The translations under genes and the position numbers were made by a program. This document shows, piece by piece, positions 7,582 through 14,808 of a DNA stretch of 26,430 nucleotides. The stretch covers positions 1 through 26,430 of the forward strand of contig JQOA01000244.1 of NCBI GenBank assembly GCA_000753945.1, read 5' to 3'. Under the pieces are notes generated by a model. That model did no database searches. It saw nothing but the letters and a program-made list of their open reading frames with translations, and was not told the DNA's origin. The stretch's first letter is position 1. Every line of letters starts with the position of its first letter. The stretch is from Smithella sp. D17 (GTDB lineage: Bacteria > Desulfobacterota > Syntrophia > Syntrophales > Smithellaceae).

Positions 7582-7990
7582 AAATATACCTCATCAAATG
7601 AATAGGTATTTATTCCTAATCATAAAAACTTTTTTGTTAATTGATTGTTTAACTGATGTGTTTTTAAAAATAAAGCAATTTTAATATGGAGTTAATTGCG
7701 TTCATAAATACGCTTTATATGGCAGACACTTCAGGAAATTCGAAACCTTTGTGTACAATTAATTAAGTAAATCAATATATTTTTACTTGACAAAAATAAA
7801 AAGAGGATTATTATAAAGACGAACCTGAGTTTCAAGCGGTACGTTTTTCCTTCTGATTGTCGACCATATCACCCTGTACGTTTTTGTTCATTTTACCCCA
7901 TGTTTTAGATGATGTTATTGGTTATCCTTTGAAGTTACATAAGGAAGAAAAAAATGTTGGTTTCTTGAAAAAATAAAAGGAGGAGGAAAA
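7582..7990. other. 409-bp AT-rich regulatory spacer
   Basis: Lies between the divergent SulP gene and the small secreted protein gene. It holds one clear plus-strand promoter (7787-7814) and a long leader of about 170 bases before the 7991 start. In that leader GTACGTTTTT occurs twice, at 7839-7848 and 7876-7885, 37 bp apart. I found no open frame of note and no recognised riboswitch. A SulP promoter must be in the left part but I cannot pick it out. Confidence 0.6.
7787..7814 (+). promoter_or_regulatory. Sigma-70-type promoter for the small secreted protein
   Basis: A perfect -35 TTGACA at 7787-7792, 16-bp spacer, and -10 TATTAT at 7809-7814 (5 of 6). Start of transcription would be near 7821, leaving a leader of about 170 bases. 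Confidence 0.65.
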
Positions 7991-8332
7991 ATGAAAAAAA
8001 TAATTACAGGAATCATGGTTTTATTTTTTGTTTTGGCTATAACGATTGTTCCGTTAACTGCAAAAGCTGAGATGCAGGCAATGACCGAAAATGAAATGGA
8101 AATGGTTACCGCTCAGTGGACCGGTGCTCAACTTATAAGCGGTTTAATCACTGGAGTTCAAAGTAGTTTAAACTACTTGGGTGTTAGCGATGCTCAATTT
8201 ACAACCTTTTTGACCACAATAGGTACGTCAAAGTTGTTTACTTTTGTAATAAACAGACCACTGGTGAAAGCTATTACGCCAACTATTGAAAAACTTTTGA
8301 ATACGGAAATACCGTGTACCCCCAAGATGTAA
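7991..8332 (+). CDS. Small secreted protein of unknown function
   Basis: 113 residues, family not recognised. A textbook Sec signal peptide is visible: MKK, a hydrophobic core from about 5 to 22, then AKA before E27. The mature chain begins with an acidic segment, MTENEMEMVTAQ, which resembles the TxxELxxVxGQ/AQ motif that follows the signal peptide in several groups of small exported proteins. The rest is mildly amphipathic, with a single cysteine near the C-terminus (IPCTPKM). The ribosome site is very strong (AAAGGAGGAGG), and a good promoter lies upstream, so it is probably abundant when expressed. No neighbour hints at its role: divergent from a SulP transporter, convergent with ettA. 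It could be a structural or surface protein, or a secreted peptide precursor. Confidence 0.75.
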   Translation: MKKIITGIMVLFFVLAITIVPLTAKAEMQAMTENEMEMVTAQWTGAQLISGLITGVQSSLNYLGVSDAQFTTFLTTIGTSKLFTFVINRPLVKAITPTIEKLLNTEIPCTPKM

Positions 8333-8476
8333 AAAAACATGAAGAGATTGACATTGTTCCAAATTTTGTTTAATTTTAAAATAAAAGCCCTCAATTGACA
8401 AGAGTTGGTGGAAAATCAATAGATAAACACCAGGGGGAAAAAGACCAGTCGGAATAATAGAATTCTTTCCTCATTA

Positions 8477-8513
8477 AAAGGAAGTTTTCGCCGGCATGGC
8501 GAAAACTTCCTTT
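8477..8513. terminator. Bidirectional hairpin terminator
   Basis: Perfect 16-bp stem: AAAGGAAGTTTTCGCC at 8477-8492, loop GGCAT, complementary arm at 8498-8513. On the minus strand it is followed by TTTT-AATG, 10 bp after the ettA stop, so it ends the ccdA-ettA operon. It can also stop plus-strand transcription from the 7991 gene. Confidence 0.85.
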
Positions 8514-8523
8514 AGAAGTGGTG

Positions 8524-10209
8524 CTATCTTCTGGTCAGTTGCCGGTATTTGATGCGGTGGGGCTGGCTGGCGGCGCTGCCGAGTCTTCTTTTGCGGTCTT
8601 CCTCATATTCGGAATAGTTGCCGTCAAAGAAAAGCACCTTGCTTTCGCCTTCAAACGCCAGAATGTGCGTGCAGATTCTATCCAAAAACCAGCGGTCGTG
8701 GCTGATAACAACAACGCATCCGGCAAAATTTTCCAGCGCGTCTTCCAGCGCGCGCAGAGTGTTGACATCCAGATCGTTGGTCGGTTCGTCCAGCAGCAGC
8801 ACATTGCCGCCTTCCTTGAGCATGCGCGCCAGATGAACGCGGTTGCGTTCGCCGCCGGAGAGCGTTCCCACTTTCTTTTGCTGATCAGTGCCGGAAAAAT
8901 TAAACCGCGAAACATAAGCGCGGGAATTGATCTGCCTGCTGCCGATGGCGATAATATCTTGTCCGTCGGAAATCATCTCCCAGATATTTTTATCAGGATC
9001 AAGCGAATCGCGACTTTGATCAACATAGGCAAGTTTAACCGTATCGCCGATTCGTATATCACCGGAATCCGGTTTTTCCTGTCCGGTGATCATACGAAAT
9101 AGCGTGGTCTTGCCCGCGCCGTTGGGGCCGATAACGCCGACAATGCCGCCGGGAGGCAAGGCGAAGGTCATTCCTTCCACCAGCAGTTTATCACCATAAC
9201 CTTTGTTGACATCTTTGGTTTCAATCACCAGATCGCCCAGACGGGGTCCCGGCGCGATAAAGATTTCCCGCGTGCCGGATTCTTTTTCCATATTTTTTTC
9301 CAGCAGTTCCTCGTAAGCGCTGATACGCGCCTTGGATTTTGCGTGCCGGCCTTTGGGCGACATGCGAATCCATTCCAGTTCGCGCTCCAGTGTTTTGATT
9401 CGGTCGCCCTCCGCCTTTTCTTCATTTTTCAGACGGTTTTGTTTTTGTTCCAGCCAGGAAGAATAGTTGCCCTGCCAGGGAATGCCCTGTCCGCGGTCCA
9501 GTTCCAGAATCCAGCCGGCGACATTATCCAGAAAATAACGGTCGTGAGTGACGGCGATGATGGTGCCTTCATATTTTTGCAGATGATGTTCCAGCCAGGC
9601 GACGGATTCGGCATCCAGATGGTTGGTCGGTTCATCGAGAAGCAGGATGTCCGGCTTTTGCAGAAGCAGGCGGCACATGGCGACGCGGCGTCTTTCGCCG
9701 CCGGAGAGAATCTTGATAAGCGTATCGCCGGGCGGACAGCGCAGCGCGTCCATGGCCATTTCCAGTCGCGAATCTATGTCCCAGGCGTCAAGCGCGTCGA
9801 GTTTTTCCTGCACGGCGCCTTGCCTTTCACAGAGTTTCGCCATCTCGTCATCCGACATCGGTTCCGCAAACTTTTCGTTTATTTCATTGTATTCGTGAAT
9901 TAAATCCATGGTGCCTTGCACACCCTGTTCGACGATTTGCCGCACGGTTTTAGCTTCGTCCAGACGCGGTTCCTGCTCCAGATAGCCGACAGTATAGCCT
10001 GCCGACAGAATGGTCTTACCCGGAAAATCCGTATCCACGCCGGAAAGAATTTTCAAAAGAGAACTTTTGCCGGAACCGTTCAAACCGATCACGCCGATTT
10101 TAGCGCCGTAGAAATAAGACAGATAAATGTCCTTGAGCACCGGTTTTTTTTCGTAGATTTTACTTACTCCAATCATGGAGTAAATTACCTTGTTTCCTTC
10201 ATTGGCCAT
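8524..10209 (-). CDS. ettA: ABC-F translation factor EttA
   Basis: 561 residues, matching EttA (about 555). Two ABC ATPase domains are present: first Walker A GLNGSGKSS (about 43-51), signature LSGGERRRVAM and Walker B with switch LLLDEPTNHLD; second Walker A GPNGAGKTT, LSGGERNRVHLARML and LLLDEPTNDLD. Between them are the EttA 'arm' (about 100-155, EYNEINEKFAEPMSDDEMA) and the linker with MSPKGRHAKSKARI. EttA binds the ribosomal E site and gates entry into elongation according to ATP/ADP. Soluble, with no membrane segments. Last gene of the five-gene operon, 27 bp after the hydrolase gene. Confidence 0.95.
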   Translation of the reverse strand: MANEGNKVIYSMIGVSKIYEKKPVLKDIYLSYFYGAKIGVIGLNGSGKSSLLKILSGVDTDFPGKTILSAGYTVGYLEQEPRLDEAKTVRQIVEQGVQGTMDLIHEYNEINEKFAEPMSDDEMAKLCERQGAVQEKLDALDAWDIDSRLEMAMDALRCPPGDTLIKILSGGERRRVAMCRLLLQKPDILLLDEPTNHLDAESVAWLEHHLQKYEGTIIAVTHDRYFLDNVAGWILELDRGQGIPWQGNYSSWLEQKQNRLKNEEKAEGDRIKTLERELEWIRMSPKGRHAKSKARISAYEELLEKNMEKESGTREIFIAPGPRLGDLVIETKDVNKGYGDKLLVEGMTFALPPGGIVGVIGPNGAGKTTLFRMITGQEKPDSGDIRIGDTVKLAYVDQSRDSLDPDKNIWEMISDGQDIIAIGSRQINSRAYVSRFNFSGTDQQKKVGTLSGGERNRVHLARMLKEGGNVLLLDEPTNDLDVNTLRALEDALENFAGCVVVISHDRWFLDRICTHILAFEGESKVLFFDGNYSEYEEDRKRRLGSAASQPHRIKYRQLTRR

Positions 10210-10236
10210 AAATGTTTATTCTCCGGAAGCAGAACG

Positions 10237-10902
10237 CTAAATGTAAGGGAAGATGCCCTGAATAATTAAATTAAAATTTTTCTGAATATTGACTTTCCCT
10301 TGCAAGGTGCCCATGTGTCCGGGTAAAATCCATTCCAGATCAAGTTTGGAAAAAGCAAGAATGCTCTTCTTCAAAAGAGCGCCGTTGCCGCCGGGGAAGT
10401 CAGTGCGTCCGACGCTTTGATCAAAAACCACGTCTCCGCAAAAAAGAGCTTTTTGTTCCGGCCAGTAAAGGCCGATGGAGCCGGGGGAATGGCCGGGCGC
10501 AAGAATTATCTTGAAGGTCTGGTCTCCTAAAACCACATGGCCTTCTTCCAGCGGGAAATTCACATTCATCCGGGGGGCGTTGATTCCGAAAAGGCTGTAC
10601 AGCTCGCCGCCGTCTCCGTGTAAAAACTCAATTTCTTTCACATGCAGGCCGATCTTGACTTTTTCCTGATCAAAAACTTCCGAGCCCTGAAAATGGTCGG
10701 GGTGCGAATGGGTATTGATGACATAACGAATGTCTTCTTTTTGGATGCCGTCGTCCAACATCCGGCTGAGCAAATCGGGCACATAGCCGGTCAGTCCCGG
10801 ATCGATCAACGCGTTGACGTTGCCGCCGATAAAGTAGCTGTTGCAGTTATTTTCATAAGGCTTGGTCCATTCGTAAATATAAATATCGTTTTTTAATCTC
10901 AT
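10237..10902 (-). CDS. Metallo-beta-lactamase-fold hydrolase, glyoxalase II-like
   Basis: 221 residues. The metal-binding signature THSHPDH (H65, H67, D69, H70) is complete, followed by GHSPGSIGLY (third metal histidine), FCGDVVFDQSVGRTDF (bridging aspartate) and ILPGHMG (final histidine). The order and spacing fit glyoxalase II-like or related thioesterase/persulfide-dioxygenase-type members, so the substrate remains open. The ATG at 10902 has AAAGGAAA just upstream. A longer frame reaching 10986 would overlap the pspC-type gene and has no ribosome site. The gene begins one base after the PspC-domain stop codon, so translation is probably coupled. Confidence 0.88.
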   Translation of the reverse strand: MRLKNDIYIYEWTKPYENNCNSYFIGGNVNALIDPGLTGYVPDLLSRMLDDGIQKEDIRYVINTHSHPDHFQGSEVFDQEKVKIGLHVKEIEFLHGDGGELYSLFGINAPRMNVNFPLEEGHVVLGDQTFKIILAPGHSPGSIGLYWPEQKALFCGDVVFDQSVGRTDFPGGNGALLKKSILAFSKLDLEWILPGHMGTLQGKVNIQKNFNLIIQGIFPYI

Positions 10903-10903
10903 A

Positions 10904-11116
10904 TTAATTTCCTTTGTTAAATTTAGCCGGAACAAAAATCCAGAGCAAGACGTATAATAATATACCTGTACCGAAACACAGGACAAGTGTCACAAAAAAC
11001 AGACGCCACGCCCATGATGGAATTGGAGAACTTTCACCCAATCCGCCGCAAACGCCGCCAATCCATTTATCATTAGCTGATCTTGTTAGGTCCCGCAGCC
11101 AGTTGTTTTCTGTCAT
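10904..11116 (-). CDS. PspC-domain small membrane protein
   Basis: 70 residues. The PspC core is seen as KWIGGVCGGLGE, then WAWRLFFVTLVLCFGTGILLYVLLWIFVPA, a membrane segment with the family's LYxxLWxxxP ending. PspC proteins take part in envelope-stress sensing (phage shock response), but stand-alone short PspC proteins are widespread and their role is often unknown. No pspA or pspB is nearby. Sits inside the redox/EttA operon, 27 bp after the TlpA-like gene and one base before the hydrolase gene. Confidence 0.88.
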   Translation of the reverse strand: MTENNWLRDLTRSANDKWIGGVCGGLGESSPIPSWAWRLFFVTLVLCFGTGILLYVLLWIFVPAKFNKGN

Positions 11117-11143
11117 TGTTCTTTCCTCGTTCTTTCCTCATCG

Positions 11144-11680
11144 TTATTTTGCTTGTTTAACTTTTCTATTGGATTCTTTTTTACTTTCTTTAACGGGGAA
11201 AATCTTGTCCAGCGGTAAATCCACTGTACGGTGGCTTATTCCGATAATATTTCCTTGCTTATCCATGAGAATTAACGTCGGCACTCCGGTAATGTTATAG
11301 TTGTTGGCAACACTGCCGTCTGAGTCCAGCAGAACAATATAAGGGAATGAATTTTCTTTGGCAAAATGAGCAACTCTTTTGCTTGATTCGTTTATATCGA
11401 TATAAAAAAATTTCAATCCGCGTTGGGCATATTTTTCATAAAGGGCTTTATAGAAAGGCATTTCACCGCGGCAGGCCGGGCACCAGGTGGTGCCGAAAAA
11501 CATTACTACCGGATTTCCCTTTTGACTGCTTAGTTTAAATATTCTCCCCTGAATATCATATAAGGAAAAATCCGGCGCCGGAATGGAAAAAACACTTGGT
11601 CTGTATTCTCCAAAGGACAGAGCAAATGAAATACAGATCAGTAAGATCGTGAAAAATAACAACAATATTTTTTTATTCAT
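11144..11680 (-). CDS. TlpA/ResA-like membrane-anchored thioredoxin
   Basis: 178 residues from the ATG at 11680, chosen because GAGG lies just upstream and the N-terminus then is a clean signal anchor (MNKKILLLFFTILLICISFALSF). An earlier in-frame start would run into ccdA. The thioredoxin domain has PAPDFSLYDIQG, then FFGTTWCPACRGEMPF with active-site C67 and C70, and GVPTLILMDKQG carrying the cis-proline. TlpA-like proteins reduce disulfides outside the cytoplasmic membrane, for example in cytochrome c maturation. It is 14 bp downstream of ccdA, which would supply its electrons. The C-terminal tail is very lysine-rich. Confidence 0.92.
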   Translation of the reverse strand: MNKKILLLFFTILLICISFALSFGEYRPSVFSIPAPDFSLYDIQGRIFKLSSQKGNPVVMFFGTTWCPACRGEMPFYKALYEKYAQRGLKFFYIDINESSKRVAHFAKENSFPYIVLLDSDGSVANNYNITGVPTLILMDKQGNIIGISHRTVDLPLDKIFPVKESKKESNRKVKQAK

Positions 11681-11694
11681 CAACGCCTCGTTTT

Positions 11695-12411
11695 TTAAAT
11701 TGATAAAACGCCCGCAGTATACAGGAAATATTCGGCCGCGCCAATTAATATCAATCCAAAAACAAAATTTATTTTTGTCATCCAAACTCCGGATCTGGGC
11801 AAGGCGGCAATAACCCCGGCAAAAGTGCCGACGATAATCAGCAATGTACCCATACCAAAGGCAAACACAAAAAGAAGAGTTATCCCCAGTAAGAAATTTG
11901 TCTTTACCGCTACGTAGCCCAGTAAAACAGCCAATACAGGAGTAGTGCAGGGACCGATAACAACACCGGACACGATGCCCACTAAAAAACTGCTTAAAAA
12001 TCCTTTTTTATTACTGTTGGCCGATATCTTGATAAGCTTTTGCGGAATGGGCAGGGAGATACTGAAAACATCCAACATGGATAGTCCCATGATAAGGCAT
12101 AAATTACCCATGATGAAATACGTCCATGGTGTTGTTTGCATTTGTCCGAAGAGTTTGCCCGATAAAGCGGCTACGCCGCCCAGAATGGAGTAGGTGAAAG
12201 CGAGTCCACCGACATAAAACAACGAAAGAAAAAATCCACGGAGCTTGGATGAAGAACTTTGCGCTCCGATAAAGCCGACTGTCACAGGAATCAATGGATA
12301 AGTGCAGGGAGTAAAGCTGATTACAAGTCCGCCCAAATAAGCGGCTAAAAACGCTAAAAATAGCGAATCCTGCAGGTATAAAGATAAATTATTAATCAGA
12401 TTTTCAATCAT
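11695..12411 (-). CDS. ccdA: CcdA/DsbD-type transmembrane thiol transporter
   Basis: 238 residues with six predicted membrane segments and no periplasmic domains, as in CcdA. The two membrane cysteines that relay electrons are present: SFTPCTYPLIPVT in the first segment and GPCTTPVLAVLLGY in the fourth. The protein carries reducing equivalents from cytoplasmic thioredoxin (kept reduced by TrxB) to an exported thioredoxin, here almost certainly the TlpA-like product of the next gene. First gene of the operon, with a recognisable promoter at 12437-12465; its ribosome site is weak. Confidence 0.92.
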   Translation of the reverse strand: MIENLINNLSLYLQDSLFLAFLAAYLGGLVISFTPCTYPLIPVTVGFIGAQSSSSKLRGFFLSLFYVGGLAFTYSILGGVAALSGKLFGQMQTTPWTYFIMGNLCLIMGLSMLDVFSISLPIPQKLIKISANSNKKGFLSSFLVGIVSGVVIGPCTTPVLAVLLGYVAVKTNFLLGITLLFVFAFGMGTLLIIVGTFAGVIAALPRSGVWMTKINFVFGLILIGAAEYFLYTAGVLSI

Positions 12412-12436
12412 TGTTCTTTTTCTTTGTTTTTTTTAC

Positions 12437-12465
12437 AGAATAAGAAAATTAATTTAAGGCGTCAA
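12437..12465 (-). promoter_or_regulatory. Promoter of the ccdA-ettA operon
   Basis: On the minus strand: -35 TTGACG (12465-12460), 17-bp spacer, -10 TATTCT (12442-12437). It is 25 bp before the ccdA start codon, giving a short leader. Confidence 0.55.
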
Positions 12466-12561
12466 GTAAAAAAGCTTTTCCCCAAAATAAAGTGTGTTTA
12501 TTTTATTATCTATATTAAAAAGTATAAAAATGGCATACATTTTTTCAGCAGTAGATTCATG

Positions 12562-12589
12562 TTGACATTCGGATTTAATATGGCAGAAT
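12562..12589 (+). promoter_or_regulatory. Possible promoter of the acyl-CoA dehydrogenase gene
   Basis: A perfect -35 TTGACA at 12562-12567, with CAGAAT (4 of 6) after a 16-bp spacer. The -10 is poor, which would suit an activated or regulated promoter, but the assignment is tentative. Confidence 0.35.
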
Positions 12590-12641
12590 TCTTGCTAATA
12601 TTTATAGTAGATGATAACTAAAACGAAAGGATGACGAAAAT

Positions 12642-13787
12642 ATGACGAACGAATATCAGGAATACTTCAAAGAGGAACATGAGATTCTTCGCAACTCAAT
12701 CAGATCTCTTGTTAAAAAAGGAATGACACCGGAAATTGAAAAATGGGAAGAAGCGGGAGAATTCCCCAGGGAATTATACAAAATCGCCGGGGATATGGGC
12801 TTTCTGGGAATAGGATATCCAGAGGAAGTAGGCGGAACGCCCGGAGATATCTTTTTTAAAATCGTCGTGACTGAAGAGCTGATGCGCTGCGGCTCAGCCG
12901 GTCTTGTTGCCAGTCTCGGATCTCTGGACATTGCCCTGCCGCCGATAGTGCGTAGAGGCACAACTTTTCAGAAAGAACGCTTCGTAATGCCGGTTCTTAG
13001 AGGGGAAAAGATTGCTGCTCTTGCCGTTACCGAGCCGGGCGGAGGGTCGGATGTCGCCAGCCTGAGGACAAGAGCTGTGCGTGACGGTGATTTTTACGTG
13101 GTCAATGGAAGTAAGACCTTTATAACGAGCGGCGCACGGGCCGACCAGATTACCTGTGCCGTGAGAACCGGCGGTGAGGGCGCGCACGGAATCAGTTTTC
13201 TGATTATTGAATCTAATACCCCGGGATATTCGACAGGCCATCCCCTGAAAAAAACGGGATGGTGGGCATCGGACACGGCGGAAATATTTTTTGATAACTG
13301 TAGGGTACCGGTGGAAAATCTGATCGGAACAGAAAACAAAGGATTCTCCATCATCATGGAAAATTTCCAAAAGGAAAGGCTCATGCTTTGCATCATGGCC
13401 AACATGACGGCGCAGATTGCCCTTGAGGAATCCATAAAATATTCCGGTGAACGGACGGCATTCGGTCTGCCGCTGAAGGGATTCCAGGTGACAAGGCATA
13501 AACTGGCTGATATGGCCACCCTGGTGGAAGCAAGCCGTGAATTCACATACCGGGTTGCCGCCAGGATGAATGCTGGTGTAAATCAGTTGAAAGAGGTTTC
13601 CATGGCCAAGATATTCGCCTGCAATGTCAGCGACAAGGTTACCTATGATGCCGTTCAGATATTCGGAGGATACGGCTTCATGCGCGGATACCTGGTGGAA
13701 CGCCTCTACCGCGACAACAGAATCCTTTCCATAGGCGGCGGGACCACTGAGATCATGAAAGAGATAGTTTCGGGCTTAATCATGTGA
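12642..13787 (+). CDS. Acyl-CoA dehydrogenase
   Basis: 381 residues, standard length for the FAD enzyme that makes the alpha,beta-double bond of acyl-CoA and passes electrons to ETF. Family motifs: ALAVTEPGGGSD (about 126-137), KTFITSGARADQ, FGLPLKGFQVTRHKLADM, and C-terminal QIFGGYGFMRGYLVERLYRD. In the MCAD-type position for the catalytic glutamate (IYEGT) this protein has IGGGT, with G366. A glutamate is present at E245 (FQKERLML), where isovaleryl-CoA and long-chain acyl-CoA dehydrogenases carry theirs, so that is the likely base. Chain specificity is not readable. GAAAGGA precedes the ATG. Confidence 0.93.
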   Translation: MTNEYQEYFKEEHEILRNSIRSLVKKGMTPEIEKWEEAGEFPRELYKIAGDMGFLGIGYPEEVGGTPGDIFFKIVVTEELMRCGSAGLVASLGSLDIALPPIVRRGTTFQKERFVMPVLRGEKIAALAVTEPGGGSDVASLRTRAVRDGDFYVVNGSKTFITSGARADQITCAVRTGGEGAHGISFLIIESNTPGYSTGHPLKKTGWWASDTAEIFFDNCRVPVENLIGTENKGFSIIMENFQKERLMLCIMANMTAQIALEESIKYSGERTAFGLPLKGFQVTRHKLADMATLVEASREFTYRVAARMNAGVNQLKEVSMAKIFACNVSDKVTYDAVQIFGGYGFMRGYLVERLYRDNRILSIGGGTTEIMKEIVSGLIM

Positions 13788-13873
13788 TCTCCTCTTACAT
13801 CGAATCCCGGCGAGGTTAAGCACGGAGCAGATCTGCCCATCACGGTGTATCCTCTTTTTGAAAACGCTTTAAG

Positions 13874-13893
13874 AGCTGAACGTAATCTCAGCT
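13874..13893. terminator. Weak hairpin between convergent genes
   Basis: AGCTGA at 13874-13879 and TCAGCT at 13888-13893 with an 8-base loop, followed by TTTATT on the plus strand. It sits between the acyl-CoA dehydrogenase and the convergent DinB-like gene and could serve either. Confidence 0.4.
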
Positions 13894-13897
13894 TTTA

Positions 13898-14716
13898 TTA
13901 AGCTGTCCGCTGACAATCCTTATTTTTTTTCCTGTATCCCGGCTTTGGCGGCTCCTCGGGCGGTCCGGCAAAGATTTGTGCAATTGATACCCATTTGCCC
14001 GCAACATCCCCTTCATATACTATACCGGTGTCGATAACATTACGCCGCTGTGATACCAATAGACAGAAATCCTCTGCGGTGCCGCGGACAGTGTTTTCAG
14101 CGTCCTCTGGTCCCCATGTCCAAAGATCTCCGGACGGGCCGGTCAACTCAACTCTTACTGGTTCATTCGGAACTTCCAGTTGGCGAACAGAAAAACTCCA
14201 TTTAAAAGTGGCTACTCCGAGATGGGATATAGGCTTGAGGCGATTGGTTGCCGGACGTGATATAGAAAACGCATCAACGATATCCTGACCGTGCGCCCAT
14301 GTTTCCATCATTCGCGCAACCGCTGAAGACCGGGCGCTCATCGTGGGGCCGTACCATGGCAATCTGGTCTTTGGATCTAACGATTCATAGGCTGAAATAA
14401 GGTCTTTGCGCTCCTTACGCCACCATGAGAGCAAATCCGCAATGGATAATTTGCCTCCAACTGAATTTACTCTTTCATGTAGTTCGTCATAGTTTGTAAT
14501 GCCGGAGAGCATATTTGCTGTATGTTTTTCGAACGCCTCAGCATCAGTTGCCGAAAGCATGGCGGCATTATCATAATATACCAGGTGACTGATTGTATCT
14601 TGTGCGGTCCAATCAAAAAACGGCGTTTTAATATACCAGTCCTTTTCATCGAGGCCTGAAACGATCGCATCAAGGGCGTCATATTCTTCTTGAAGATCGC
14701 GGATTATCTCTTTCAT
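13898..14716 (-). CDS. DinB-like (TIGR03084-type) putative metal-binding protein
   Basis: 272 residues from the ATG at 14716, with AAGGA 8 bases upstream; a TTG at 14722 is less likely. The N-terminal part is a DinB/maleylpyruvate-isomerase-like four-helix bundle: DWTAQDTISHLVYYD (first metal histidine) and, at about residue 140, METWAHGQDIVDA (second histidine). The C-terminal part has VELTGPSGDLWTWGPE and a segment resembling SCP2-like folds. Relatives are annotated only as TIGR03084 metal-binding proteins and often lie near acyl-CoA metabolism genes, as here. The reaction is unknown. Follows the FadJ-like gene after 92 bp, probably in one transcript. Confidence 0.75.
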   Translation of the reverse strand: MKEIIRDLQEEYDALDAIVSGLDEKDWYIKTPFFDWTAQDTISHLVYYDNAAMLSATDAEAFEKHTANMLSGITNYDELHERVNSVGGKLSIADLLSWWRKERKDLISAYESLDPKTRLPWYGPTMSARSSAVARMMETWAHGQDIVDAFSISRPATNRLKPISHLGVATFKWSFSVRQLEVPNEPVRVELTGPSGDLWTWGPEDAENTVRGTAEDFCLLVSQRRNVIDTGIVYEGDVAGKWVSIAQIFAGPPEEPPKPGYRKKNKDCQRTA

Positions 14717-14808
14717 TAACAAATTCCTTATATATTTATTTTCACGTTAAAGACAAAAAACATTTGACTGTTTGCCGGATAGCTGTATCAGCAAAAATTT
14801 AAGTCTCC

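Noticed and set aside
8518..9102. Plus-strand open frame of 194 codons
   Set aside because: Lies wholly opposite ettA, has no ribosome site and no protein-like motif; it is a shadow of the real gene.
10903..10986. Longer N-terminus for the metallo-hydrolase
   Set aside because: It would overlap the PspC-domain gene and lacks a ribosome site, whereas the ATG at 10902 has AAAGGAAA at the right distance.
12894..13546. Long minus-strand open frames opposite the acyl-CoA dehydrogenase
   Set aside because: Antisense shadows; the plus-strand gene has complete family motifs.
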